Shown one piece after another: positions 33,828 through 43,179 of a stretch of DNA of 64,000 nucleotides. The first letter of the stretch is position 1. Every line of letters begins with the position of its first letter. Below the pieces are notes generated by a model, which saw only the letters and a list, made by a program, of their open reading frames with translations, made no database searches and was not told the origin of the DNA. Source of the DNA: Ignavibacteriota bacterium (GTDB lineage: Bacteria; Bacteroidota; Ignavibacteria; Ignavibacteriales; Melioribacteraceae); NCBI GenBank assembly GCA_016716225.1, contig JADJWT010000001.1, positions 2,304,501 through 2,368,500 of the forward strand. The letters are read 5' to 3'. The position numbers and the translations under genes are program-made.

Positions 33828-36803
33828 ATGAAAAATTCAATCAAACTGCTTATTGTAATTTCGTTATTTTCATCTTACCAATTTGCTCAACAAGATATTT
33901 CATTTTACTCAGATGGAATGAAACATTTTCATAGTGAAGATTATTCACGCGCTATTTCAGATTTCAATCAATTTATATGTCAATCAGAAGTCGATGAAAA
34001 TTTGTTATCAAGTGCCAAATTGTATATTGGCGAAAGTTTATTAGGTTTGGAACAATTTGACGGTGCAATTGCACAATTTGAAGAATTTGTTGAAAAATAT
34101 CCGACATCAAATTTAAGAGAATTAGCACTTTATAGATTGGGTAATCTTTATTTTGATAAAAAATTGTATGATAAAAGTCGAGATAATTTAGTAATTCTTG
34201 TAAATAAATATCCCAACTCGGAATATTCCGGTTCTTCATATCATTTAATAGGTGAAACTTTTATTGAAGAAAACGATTTGAACAAAGCCGAGCAATTTTT
34301 TAGTTCAGCTGTAAATTCTAAATATAATAATAAGTTTGTAGACCACAGTATTTTTTCATTAGCGAATGTTTATGAAAAAAAAGGAGAATATCTAAAAGCT
34401 GTTGAATATTACGATAAACTTTTAGGATTTCATAGAAACAGCGAATTAGCGGCACAATCTCAATATAGAATTGGTGTTTGCTATTTTGAACTTAAGGAAT
34501 ATGATAACGCAATTTTGGAATTATCAGATCCGTTAATAGAAGAATTGGAAATTGATGATAAAAATTACTCCGATTATATTTTGGCAAATTCGTTTTACAG
34601 ATTAAAAGAATTTAATAATGCTTCGGAAGCATATAAAAGAATTTTGAATAATTCGCCTTCTGATGATATGTTGAATAAAATTAGATATGGTTTAGCATGG
34701 ATTAATTTTCAGCAAGGCGATTATGAAAGTGCATACAAACTTTTTAATTCGCTATCAAACAGCAAAGATGATTCAATAGCAATTAAATCTTTTTATTGGA
34801 GCGGCGAATCAAAACGATATGAAGGTGATTATAATGAATCTATAGAAATTCATAAAAAATTTGCAGAAAAATATCCGAATCATCCGCTTGCGCAAAGAGT
34901 TAAACTAAATATTGGAATTAGTAAATTCAGTGAGAAAAGTTTTGATGAATCAGAAGAATCATTACTACAATCATTAAAAAATTCCGATCCATTTACTCGT
35001 TCAAAATCATATACACTTTTGGGTGAAATAAGTCTTCGAAGAAAAGATTATGCAAAAGCTAAAGAATATTTTCAATACGGATTAAACATTTCTCAAATTC
35101 CAATTCAGTTAAAAGACCGATGCCATTTGGGTTTGGGTGTTTCTAATTTTTATTTGAAAAATAATAATGAAGCTTTGAAGAATTTTAATTCAATTAACGA
35201 AAGTGAAACTGAAATTGAGAAAAGTAAATTACATTTCTATCGTGCAGAAACAAACTTTATGCTTGAAAATTATTCAAAATCACTTTCTGATTACAACAGA
35301 ATTAATATTGAAGATGAACAATTTGCTAATGATGTAATTTATGGTAAAGGTTATTCATATTTTAATTTAACGGATTTTTCCAAAGCTGCATATTATTTTA
35401 ATGAATTTATTAAAAATGCGTCAGGAGATAAACGATTTAATGAATGTCAGTTAAGATTAGCTGATTGCTATTATGCACAAAAAGATTTCATCAAAGCGGG
35501 AAATTATTATCAAAGAGCTTTAATAAATTCGGCTGAGTTTAGTAATGATGAAAGAGCATTTTTTAATTATGGACAAAGTTTATTCAAATCCGGTGATTCC
35601 GAAAATGCTATTAAAGTTTTAGAACAAATTCAAAATAAATTTTCGTCTTCAAACTATGCTGATGATTCACAATATTTAATTGGATGGATTAATTTTCAGC
35701 AAAATGAATTTGAAGAAGCAATATATCATTACAATTTATTATTTGAAAAATATCCCCAATCAACTTTACTGCCAATTGCACTTTATTCAATCGGCGATGC
35801 TTATTTCAATCAAGGTGAATATGATGATGCTGTTTCAAATTATAATAAAGTAATTTCACAATATCCTAATACACCGTATGTTTATGATGCTGTTAATGGA
35901 ATTCAATATTGTTATGTTGTTCAGGATAAGCAAGATGAAGCAATAAGTTATTTAAAAAATTTTATTAATGAGCATCAAGGATATGAATACATTGATAAAA
36001 TTCAGATGAAAATTGGTGAAATTTATTACAGTTCCGGTCAATATGAACCAGCAATTCTTGAATATGAAAAAGTAGTAAATAATTATCCGCAAAGTGCATC
36101 TGTTCCGCAAGCTTATTATTGGATGGGAAAAAGTTCAGGATTGTTAAATAATCCAGATAAAGCAATTCCATATTTTGAGTATGTTAAAAATAATTCCTTA
36201 AATTCTGAAGAAGGATTTAATTCTGTTTTAGAACTTGGAAATATTTATAGAACGCAAAATAATTCTGCTGAAGAAATTAGTTTATATGACGAAGTTTTAA
36301 GTAAGATTGGCGATACAAAAAGAATTTCGGAATTAAAATTAGCAAAAGCACAAAGCTATATTGCTAACAACCAAATTCCATCGGCATTTCAAGCATTGCA
36401 AGAAATTGTTGATAGTAAAGATGGTTCACTATTTTACCACAAAGCGGAAATTGAATTGGGAATTTTAGAACTCGCAAGAAATAATTACGAATATTCCCTC
36501 AATTTATTTAAAAATGTTTCAGAAAGTAGAAAAGATGATATTGCTGCACAAGCAATGTATTATGTTGGTTTAAATTATTTTCAACAAAAGAAAATTCCCG
36601 AAGCAATTACCGAATTAATAAAATTGCGTTCTGTCTATAATATGTATGATGAATGGTATACAAAATCATTGTTGCTGCTTGGTGATTGTTATGTTGCAAA
36701 TAATGATAAAACAAATGCAGCAGAAATGTATAAAGCAGTTTTGAAACGTCACAAAAAAAATCAATTTGCTCAAGAAGCTAATGAGAAATTAAAACAATTA
36801 TGA
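33828..36803 (+). CDS. Large periplasmic TPR protein, first gene of the OMP/TonB operon
   Basis: A 991 aa secreted protein (signal peptide about 1-20, ending FAQ) made almost wholly of tetratricopeptide repeats of the BamD/CpoB type, with recurring units such as AIAQFEEFVEKYP, DAVSNYNKVISQYPNTPYVYDA and PAILEYEKVVNNYPQSASVPQA. Repeats like these bind partner proteins in the periplasm. It overlaps the next gene (a barrel-like protein) by 4 bp (ATGA) and heads an operon ending in ExbB, ExbD and TonB, which suggests a role in an energised outer-membrane machine. The exact role is not known. Confidence 0.85.
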   Translation: MKNSIKLLIVISLFSSYQFAQQDISFYSDGMKHFHSEDYSRAISDFNQFICQSEVDENLLSSAKLYIGESLLGLEQFDGAIAQFEEFVEKYPTSNLRELALYRLGNLYFDKKLYDKSRDNLVILVNKYPNSEYSGSSYHLIGETFIEENDLNKAEQFFSSAVNSKYNNKFVDHSIFSLANVYEKKGEYLKAVEYYDKLLGFHRNSELAAQSQYRIGVCYFELKEYDNAILELSDPLIEELEIDDKNYSDYILANSFYRLKEFNNASEAYKRILNNSPSDDMLNKIRYGLAWINFQQGDYESAYKLFNSLSNSKDDSIAIKSFYWSGESKRYEGDYNESIEIHKKFAEKYPNHPLAQRVKLNIGISKFSEKSFDESEESLLQSLKNSDPFTRSKSYTLLGEISLRRKDYAKAKEYFQYGLNISQIPIQLKDRCHLGLGVSNFYLKNNNEALKNFNSINESETEIEKSKLHFYRAETNFMLENYSKSLSDYNRINIEDEQFANDVIYGKGYSYFNLTDFSKAAYYFNEFIKNASGDKRFNECQLRLADCYYAQKDFIKAGNYYQRALINSAEFSNDERAFFNYGQSLFKSGDSENAIKVLEQIQNKFSSSNYADDSQYLIGWINFQQNEFEEAIYHYNLLFEKYPQSTLLPIALYSIGDAYFNQGEYDDAVSNYNKVISQYPNTPYVYDAVNGIQYCYVVQDKQDEAISYLKNFINEHQGYEYIDKIQMKIGEIYYSSGQYEPAILEYEKVVNNYPQSASVPQAYYWMGKSSGLLNNPDKAIPYFEYVKNNSLNSEEGFNSVLELGNIYRTQNNSAEEISLYDEVLSKIGDTKRISELKLAKAQSYIANNQIPSAFQALQEIVDSKDGSLFYHKAEIELGILELARNNYEYSLNLFKNVSESRKDDIAAQAMYYVGLNYFQQKKIPEAITELIKLRSVYNMYDEWYTKSLLLLGDCYVANNDKTNAAEMYKAVLKRHKKNQFAQEANEKLKQL

Positions 36804-38383
36804 AAAAAATAATATTACTTTTAATTTTAAGCATTTCTGTTCTTTTTGGTCAAGAAGATAATTCACAGGGAATTGAACTTCCAGATTTTGTAATTACCGG
36901 TAACGAAAATATTACTGTTCCAAAAATGCAAAAGTCGCAGCCAAATTTAATCCCTCTGTTATCAAAAGATTTTTTCACTCCGCTAAATATTAGTGATGAT
37001 CAAACAAGTATTGCGCTTCCAAAATTTGAAAATCAAGTTGTTAGTATTCCAAAATATTTACAATTAACAAATGCATTGTTAAGACTAAACGCTGGATTGC
37101 ACACTTGGCCTTCTGGAGAATTTTATTTTAATGATTGGAGCGAAAATTTATCATACAATGCACATCTTTACGGTTTGAACGAATTAGAATATGTTAAAAA
37201 TGCGGGATTAAGTTATGCTGGAATTGGACTTGGAACAAAATATTTTGTTGATCATGAATCAAATTTTTTACCCGGGCTTGAAATAGATTTACACGGAAAT
37301 TATTTGTATGAATCATACAATTTTTATGGCTCAGAAAATGGAAATCTTGAAAGAATTACAAATGATGGATTTGTTTCTCTTTCGTTTAATTTTGCAACTG
37401 ATTCATACCGAAAATTTGGTTTAACATTTAACAATGAATATTATAAGCAAAAAGATGATGCAATAAGTGAAAATATATTTTCAACAAATGCTTATGTAAA
37501 ACTTAAATTAGCAGAATTTGATTTTTTGATTAATGGCGGTTTTAAGAATCAATCATTAAATTCAAAAGAATTTAATGAAGGAAATAATTCGTTCTTTATT
37601 ACAAATGCTAATTTGGCTTTCAATCCGTTTTCATTTTTATATGTAAAAGGTGGTATTTATTTTGCAGAAAGTGAAGGAAATACTTTTTTTGCTCCAAATG
37701 CTTATGCAAGTATAAAATTTAATAAAAGTTTTTCAGTTTTCGGTGAGCTTGCTCCATCAACTGAATTTTTAACTTTAAGCGATTTTAGAAATGGAAATAG
37801 ATTTTATGAATTAAATAATTTTGTAAATCTTTTTCTTGAGAATAATTTCAATTTGAAAATTGCAGCCAAATTTGAATACGAAAAATATTTTGAAATAAGC
37901 GGCGGGTTTGGTTATGTAAATTCTGATAACAATTTTTATTTTCAAGATGATTCGTTAAATGGAATTTTTAAAATTCACAAAATAGATACAGAAAAAGCAT
38001 TTGCGTATTTAAATTTTCTTTTTCGTAAAGGACCTTTTGGTGAATTTTATGGGAACTTAGTTTTGCAAAATTTATCTGGATCGAATTCTAAGGATTTACC
38101 TTATAATTCTTCATTTTTAATGGATTTTAGTTACACGTATAATTGGTCTAAATTCGGACTAAATTTAACTCTAAATTATTTTGGTAAAACTTTTACAAAT
38201 ATTGAAAATACAAATGAAATTCAAGAAGCTGCAAATATTAATGCAAATTTCAATTATGAATTATTTGAGAATTTCGATTTAACTTTATCATTGCAAAATT
38301 TGCTTAATGATAAATACTATTATTTTAGGAATTATAAAGCAAAACCTTTTGATTTGATTGCCGGTTTTGAGTTTAGATGGTAA
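36800..38383 (+). CDS. Outer-membrane beta-barrel protein, TonB-receptor-like without a plug
   Basis: A 527 aa secreted protein (signal peptide about 1-18, ending LFGQ). A proline-containing segment follows (IELPDFVITGNENITVPK), then alternating amphipathic strands to a C-terminal FDLIAGFEFRW, an ending with an aromatic residue typical of outer-membrane barrels. The last 40 residues (LTLSLQNLLNDKYYYFRNY) resemble the end of TonB-dependent receptors. It lacks a clear plug domain, so it may be a reduced receptor or a porin working with the TPR protein and the TonB system. Confidence 0.75.
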   Translation: MKKIILLLILSISVLFGQEDNSQGIELPDFVITGNENITVPKMQKSQPNLIPLLSKDFFTPLNISDDQTSIALPKFENQVVSIPKYLQLTNALLRLNAGLHTWPSGEFYFNDWSENLSYNAHLYGLNELEYVKNAGLSYAGIGLGTKYFVDHESNFLPGLEIDLHGNYLYESYNFYGSENGNLERITNDGFVSLSFNFATDSYRKFGLTFNNEYYKQKDDAISENIFSTNAYVKLKLAEFDFLINGGFKNQSLNSKEFNEGNNSFFITNANLAFNPFSFLYVKGGIYFAESEGNTFFAPNAYASIKFNKSFSVFGELAPSTEFLTLSDFRNGNRFYELNNFVNLFLENNFNLKIAAKFEYEKYFEISGGFGYVNSDNNFYFQDDSLNGIFKIHKIDTEKAFAYLNFLFRKGPFGEFYGNLVLQNLSGSNSKDLPYNSSFLMDFSYTYNWSKFGLNLTLNYFGKTFTNIENTNEIQEAANINANFNYELFENFDLTLSLQNLLNDKYYYFRNYKAKPFDLIAGFEFRW

Positions 38384-38413
38384 ATGAATTTTAACCATTC
38401 CTAAGAGGATAAA

Positions 38414-40159
38414 ATGGATAAACAAATATTAGAACAAAAGTTTGCAGAAATTTTGGGAATAAATGAAAGCGAAAGCAGTTTCGCTTTTAATAAATTCAAA
38501 GAAAAAATTGTTGAAAATCTTTTTGTTGGTGATGCACTAAAAGTAAAAGATTTGGGTGTGTTTCAGATCAAAGAGCAATTAAATGATGAATCCAACAAAC
38601 TTAGTATTAGAAAAAAAACACTATTATTTTCTCCGGTTCAATCTCTTTCCTCTGATGATTCACTTTTTCTCACATTAGATATTCAACAAAAATTTGGTGA
38701 TGCAATAGAATTTGATGAAGGAATTTTTCAATTGGGAATTGGCAAGGCAATGATAAAACTTGATGAAAATCAAGATAGCGAAAATGTTGATCAAAGAGCT
38801 TTAGAAATTGAAAATAAAATAGATGAACTCATTAGAACTTCCGAAAGAATACAAAATTATGATATTTGGGAAGATTATTTAGAAGGTAAAGAAAGCAAAA
38901 GTATTCTTGATGATGAAGATATTAAAGATGAATTGGATTCATATTTTGATGATGATTTAGATGTCAAATCAAAACAGCTTTTTGAAAATGATTTTGAAGA
39001 ACTTAACGAAGATGAAATATTTAAAGAAATTATGAATGATGAAAAATTAGAAAATAAAGATTTAGATGAAATAACGAATGACGAAAAATTAAATGAAAAA
39101 ATAAAAATTGATTTGGAACAAGAAACTATTGAAGAATCTTTGGATAAAGAGAATTCCAAAATAGAACTTGACGAATTTGAAAATATTTCTGAAATAACAA
39201 ATAAAGAAATTCCAACTTTTACAGATGAAACATTAGAGAAATTTCCAAATGAAGAAATCAAAGTAGAAATAAACGAACCGGAAATTCCTAATGAATTTGA
39301 AAATAATTTTAATGAAAAAATATATGATGATATTGAAGAAATAAATAAAGAAATAGTTTCGGAAAAAAATGTAATCGATGAAATTATACAAAATACAGTT
39401 GCAGAAGAAAAAACTGCTGATGAAAATTTAATTTCGGATATAATTGATAATCAAGATAAAAGTGAAACAGATATGAGAACAAAAATTCCAAAAAGAAGAA
39501 ATAAGACATTAGTTAATTTTTTAATTGGAATATTTCTTTTAATTGCAGCTGTTGGAATTTACTTTTTATTTTTTGCAAACCCAACTTGGCTTTATGATGA
39601 ACACGAAGTTGAAGTTGCATTAGCAGAAAAGAATGAAGAGATTTTAAATAGTACAGAAGAAGAAATTCCAATTGATAGTGTAAGTTTAGAATCAACAACT
39701 CTACCAAATATTCCTTCTGATTCTACAGTTAATAATAATTTAGATGAAAAAAAAGAATTGATTGTTGAAGCTGAAAAAAAAGTCGAAGAAAAAAATAATT
39801 CGCCGATTACAAAAGTTGAACAAAAATCTGAAAATAAAATTGATAAAGCTAAAACAAATATTAGTAAGAATGAATCGCAAAAATTAGCAAATATTAAATC
39901 TGAAATTAAAGATATTGATCCGAATGAAAATGAAGTTACTGATAATATTTTTTCAAACGGTACAAGTTTTTCTGTACAAGTTTCATCTTGGAAACAGAAA
40001 ACAATTGCAGAAAGAGAAGCGAATAAATTAGTAAGTAAAGGTTTCAGCGCATATGTTGTAAAAGTGTTTATCCCTAAATTTAATGGATATTGGCACAGAG
40101 TTAGAATCGGTCCGTACTCAACATTAGAAGAAGCAAAAAAAAATCAGTCAAAATTATAA
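38414..40159 (+). CDS. HU-domain/transmembrane/SPOR-domain fusion protein
   Basis: A 581 aa protein of three parts: an N-terminal HU/IHF-like domain of the type found in Bacteroidota (about 1-90, with VKDLGVFQIKEQL and RKKTLLFSPVQSL), a very acidic low-complexity region (about 120-350), one membrane helix (about 365-387) and a C-terminal SPOR domain (about 505-581, SVQVSSWKQKTIAEREANKL and WHRVRIGPYSTLEEAKK). SPOR domains bind denuded peptidoglycan at division sites; the HU domain faces the cytoplasm in the predicted topology. It sits 30 bp after the barrel gene and 19 bp before exbB. Confidence 0.85.
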   Translation: MDKQILEQKFAEILGINESESSFAFNKFKEKIVENLFVGDALKVKDLGVFQIKEQLNDESNKLSIRKKTLLFSPVQSLSSDDSLFLTLDIQQKFGDAIEFDEGIFQLGIGKAMIKLDENQDSENVDQRALEIENKIDELIRTSERIQNYDIWEDYLEGKESKSILDDEDIKDELDSYFDDDLDVKSKQLFENDFEELNEDEIFKEIMNDEKLENKDLDEITNDEKLNEKIKIDLEQETIEESLDKENSKIELDEFENISEITNKEIPTFTDETLEKFPNEEIKVEINEPEIPNEFENNFNEKIYDDIEEINKEIVSEKNVIDEIIQNTVAEEKTADENLISDIIDNQDKSETDMRTKIPKRRNKTLVNFLIGIFLLIAAVGIYFLFFANPTWLYDEHEVEVALAEKNEEILNSTEEEIPIDSVSLESTTLPNIPSDSTVNNNLDEKKELIVEAEKKVEEKNNSPITKVEQKSENKIDKAKTNISKNESQKLANIKSEIKDIDPNENEVTDNIFSNGTSFSVQVSSWKQKTIAEREANKLVSKGFSAYVVKVFIPKFNGYWHRVRIGPYSTLEEAKKNQSKL

Positions 40160-40178
40160 AAGAACTAAAGGAATAAAA

Positions 40179-40835
40179 ATGTCAATATTATCAATGCTAT
40201 CAAAAGGCGGATGGTTAATGATTCCGCTGTTCATTAGTTCAATAATTGCAGTGGGAATTATTATTGAAAGATATATTGTAATAAAAAAATCAAAGTTAAA
40301 TGTTCCGGCATTTTTAGTTAAAATTAGAGGAATGTTAATTAAAGAAGATATTTCCGGGGCAATTAGTTATTGCATCGAAGAAAAATCTCCGGCTGCAAAT
40401 ATTATTAAAAGTGGATTGAAAAAATATCATTTGGGTCATGAGAGAGTAAAGGAATCAATTGAAAATGCCGGTAGACAAGAAGTAGCAAAATTGGAAAAAG
40501 GTTTATCGATGGTTGCAACTATTTCCGGAATTGCACCTTTGTTGGGATTTTTAGGAACAGTAACGGGAATGATTCAAGCATTTATGAGAATTCAAGATTT
40601 ACAAGGTTCTGCAAACCCAAGTGATTTGGCCGGTGGAATTTGGGAAGCATTAATTACTACAGCTGTAGGTTTGGCAATAGGAATTATTGCATTAGCTTTC
40701 TATAATTATTTAACAACCGGAATTAGTAAATTAATTCTTGATATGGAAGTTGTAACAAATGATGTACTTGATATTATTGAAGAAACAAGCCGCGGTAACA
40801 AAGTGATTCAAGAAGATATTGAAATAGAATTATAG
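40179..40835 (+). CDS. MotA/TolQ/ExbB-family proton channel protein
   Basis: A 218 aa inner-membrane protein with a first helix (about 12-32, GWLMIPLFISSIIAVGIIIERYI), and the conserved pair of helices late in the chain (ISGIAPLLGFLGTVTGMIQAF, then EALITTAVGLAIGIIALAFYN). These form the stator that uses the proton gradient. It is followed 7 bp later by ExbD and then TonB, so ExbB rather than MotA or TolQ is the likely role. Confidence 0.93.
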   Translation: MSILSMLSKGGWLMIPLFISSIIAVGIIIERYIVIKKSKLNVPAFLVKIRGMLIKEDISGAISYCIEEKSPAANIIKSGLKKYHLGHERVKESIENAGRQEVAKLEKGLSMVATISGIAPLLGFLGTVTGMIQAFMRIQDLQGSANPSDLAGGIWEALITTAVGLAIGIIALAFYNYLTTGISKLILDMEVVTNDVLDIIEETSRGNKVIQEDIEIEL

Positions 40836-40842
40836 GATTACT

Positions 40843-41247
40843 ATGAAATTTGAAATGAAAGAAAAACCCTTAAGCGCATTTAACTTTTCATCATTAACGG
40901 ATATAGTTTTTTTACTTTTAATATTCTTCTTACTTTCTTCACAATTTGTAATTCAAACCGGAGTAAAAGTACAACTGCCGGCTTCAAAAATGAATGAACA
41001 AAGTATGTCAACAAAATTAATTGTATCAATTACAGAAGAAAAAGAAGTTTATGTTGGAAGTGAAAAAACTGATATTGCTTCGGTTGCGTTAAAATTAGGT
41101 GATTTAATGAAAGATATTACAGAAAATAATTTAGTAATTCGTGCTGATAAAACTGTTGATATTGATTTAGTAATTCAAGTTATTGATGCCGCAAAAGCTG
41201 TTGGAATAGAAAAATTTACAATTGAAACTGAGAAACAATCATTTTGA
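40843..41247 (+). CDS. ExbD/TolR-family biopolymer transport protein
   Basis: A 134 aa protein with one membrane helix (about 18-38) containing the conserved proton-carrying Asp (SLTDIVFLLLIFFLLSSQF), followed by a periplasmic domain (about 45-134; VQLPAS and VIRADKTVDIDLVIQVIDAAK are typical). It partners ExbB and TonB. Overlaps tonB by 4 bp. Confidence 0.94.
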   Translation: MKFEMKEKPLSAFNFSSLTDIVFLLLIFFLLSSQFVIQTGVKVQLPASKMNEQSMSTKLIVSITEEKEVYVGSEKTDIASVALKLGDLMKDITENNLVIRADKTVDIDLVIQVIDAAKAVGIEKFTIETEKQSF

Positions 41248-41933
41248 AAAATAGAAAAAATCCATATTTATTTTCAATTGCAGTTCATTTGATTTTACTA
41301 ATGATTTTATATTTCATTAAAATCAATTCAGAACCAGCTGAAGAAGAATTTGTTACAATTGGATTTGGATCAATTGGGAATTTAAGTTCAGCCGGAGTTC
41401 GTGCGGAAAATCCTACAGAAGAAAAGCAAATTAAAGAACCAGAAAAACAACAAACAGTAAAAGAAGAAATTGTAAAAAAAGTTGAATTACCAAAAGTTCA
41501 AAATCCGGATGAAACTAATAATGTTGTTGTAAGTGCAGATAAAAAACAAAATGATAAAGTAACAAAGCCGGAGGAAGTTGAACCAATTCCAACCAAGGAA
41601 GAAGAAGCTGGAAATGGTACGGAAGAAACTGGTGAAGGTGATGCAAGTTTTGGATTTGAAATTGATTTCGGCGGAAAAGGTAAAAGAAAAATTTATAGTT
41701 ATTCGCTGCCGCCATATCCAGAAGGTGTTTCCAAAGAAATTGATGTTAAACTAAAATTTACAATTCTTTCTGATGGAAGTGTTGGAAGAATTTTACCACT
41801 TATAAAAGCCGATTCAAAATTGGAATTGGCAGCAATAAATTCTTTACGACAATGGAGATTTGAACCGCTTCCGGAGAGAGCAAAAAATATTGAACAAACT
41901 GCCGTAATTATTTTTCCGTTTAGACTTAGGTAG
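41244..41933 (+). CDS. TonB-family energy transducer
   Basis: A 229 aa protein with an N-terminal membrane helix carrying the SxxxH pattern (FSIAVHLILLMILYF), a Pro/Glu/Lys-rich linker (about 50-140), and a TonB C-terminal domain (about 150-229; LPPYPEGVSKEIDVKLKF, INSLRQWRFEPLPE). It would pass proton-motive force energy to outer-membrane receptors, here possibly the barrel encoded in the same operon. The start is TTG inside the exbD end. Its 3' end overlaps the convergent gene by 8 bp. Confidence 0.9.
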   Translation: MKNRKNPYLFSIAVHLILLMILYFIKINSEPAEEEFVTIGFGSIGNLSSAGVRAENPTEEKQIKEPEKQQTVKEEIVKKVELPKVQNPDETNNVVVSADKKQNDKVTKPEEVEPIPTKEEEAGNGTEETGEGDASFGFEIDFGGKGKRKIYSYSLPPYPEGVSKEIDVKLKFTILSDGSVGRILPLIKADSKLELAAINSLRQWRFEPLPERAKNIEQTAVIIFPFRLR

Positions 41934-42207
41934 TTTTTATATCTTTATAATAAAATTTAAAAAAGAAATATTCTGCAATTGTTAATAAAGTTAAAGTAAT
42001 TGTATCTCTATCAAAAAATCTTCCAAACCCTTCCGGCTCAAAAACCAATTTTACAAGCATTCCTGAAATTGACCAACCGACACTAAAAAAAATTATAATG
42101 AAAGCTAAATTAATTAACGCAGAACTAAGGGATTCCTTTTTAAGTTTTTTTATAAAAATGTATCCCACAAAAATAATATGTAATAAAAAGATAAGAACAA
42201 TTATCAT
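41926..42207 (-). CDS. Small uncharacterised membrane protein
   Basis: A 93 aa protein with about three hydrophobic segments (IIVLIFLLHIIFVGYIFI at the start; a second near 28-52; a third near 70-88). I do not recognise the family. It overlaps the gene upstream by 4 bp and tonB's 3' end by 8 bp, and is the last gene of a four-gene minus-strand operon. Confidence 0.6.
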   Translation of the reverse strand: MIIVLIFLLHIIFVGYIFIKKLKKESLSSALINLAFIIIFFSVGWSISGMLVKLVFEPEGFGRFFDRDTITLTLLTIAEYFFFKFYYKDIKTT

Positions 42208-42719
42208 AATTTTATCCCGGAGTTTTTTGAATTATAATATTTCGTTCCAACCAATCCGCCAATCAAACCAAATATTGAATCTACAATCAAATTATTAAAA
42301 ATTACCGATATTGTATAAAGTGCAGAAAATCCTTTTTCTCTAATAGATTCAGCCACTTCTTGCATCAAATTAATAACTTCATTTTTTATTTCTTGTGCAA
42401 CTGGAAAATTATCAACCATAACGTTTAATTCGTTTATCGCTTCTAAAATATCATTGTTTCTTGTTAAAAACGTTACGAAAATATCAAAAAAGCTTCCGAA
42501 AAAAGCTGCGAACAATCCGGTTAAAAATCCTAATAATGCGCCTCTTTTAATATTAAAATTTCCAGTTAAATTTTCAGATTTTGCTGCCAAAGTTATTGCA
42601 AAAAAAGCGGCGATTGGAATGATTAAACAGCACGTTAATGATTTTACAATTGGTACAACATGTAAAACTCCAGCTGAAAATCCGGCAACCAAAGCCGGTA
42701 AATATTTTTTCAAATTCAT
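42204..42719 (-). CDS. Uncharacterised integral membrane protein
   Basis: A 171 aa protein with hydrophobic segments at about 8-50, 60-90 and 132-160, including GFSAGVLHVVPIVKSLTCCL and the glycine-rich end FGLIGGLVG. The pattern recalls small Bacteroidota membrane proteins of the DUF4199 kind, but I cannot confirm this. It overlaps the DUF2085 gene and the following small gene by 4 bp each, so these genes are translationally coupled. Confidence 0.65.
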   Translation of the reverse strand: MNLKKYLPALVAGFSAGVLHVVPIVKSLTCCLIIPIAAFFAITLAAKSENLTGNFNIKRGALLGFLTGLFAAFFGSFFDIFVTFLTRNNDILEAINELNVMVDNFPVAQEIKNEVINLMQEVAESIREKGFSALYTISVIFNNLIVDSIFGLIGGLVGTKYYNSKNSGIKL

Positions 42720-43177
42720 CCTTGATGTTTTATGAATAAAAGTAAAATTTGCTTGTGAATATATGAAAAACCGACGGAACCTAAAAGTAAACCGGTTATA
42801 AAAGAAATTAAATGAATGTAGGAATAAATTCCAAAAGATGTAAAAATTACGTCAAGAAAAAGAGGAATTGAAAAAATAAATAATTGTTTTGTGGAAACGG
42901 ATTTCTCAATTCTAAATAAAATTAAAATTATACTAAATAAACTTCCGAAATAAATTCCGGAACATCTTGCGCAAACCAAAGTATGATAACCAAAATAGTT
43001 AATTAATTTTTCTGATTGTGTATGACAGACAATTGTGTAATTATATTTTAAAAATGGGAAAATGTAAAATATTGCTGGGAAAGTATCTAAAAATAATTCT
43101 GCCAAAATGCCTAAACACCAAATAAGAATTATGAAAAATAAAAATAAATTTAATGTTTTAGGTTTTATGTCAAACAA
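42716..43177 (-). CDS. DUF2085 membrane protein
   Basis: A 153 aa polytopic protein with the DUF2085 cysteine/histidine pattern: VCHTQSEKLINYFGYHTLVCARCSGIYFG (given in parts; Cys and His at about 51-52 and the CxRCxGIYxG motif near 69-77). The Cys-His positions suggest metal or cofactor binding, but the function of the family is not known. It overlaps its downstream neighbour by 4 bp and is 2 bp after the propeller gene. Confidence 0.85.
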   Translation of the reverse strand: MFDIKPKTLNLFLFFIILIWCLGILAELFLDTFPAIFYIFPFLKYNYTIVCHTQSEKLINYFGYHTLVCARCSGIYFGSLFSIILILFRIEKSVSTKQLFIFSIPLFLDVIFTSFGIYSYIHLISFITGLLLGSVGFSYIHKQILLLFIKHQG

Positions 43178-43179
43178 AA

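Noticed and set aside
33828..36803. Repetitive region as a DNA repeat array
   Set aside because: The repeats are at protein level (TPR, varied sequence) and show no near-identical DNA units.
42204..42719. Assignment to DUF4199 or to a transporter family
   Set aside because: Hydrophobic pattern alone is not enough; no family motif could be recognised, so it is listed as uncharacterised.
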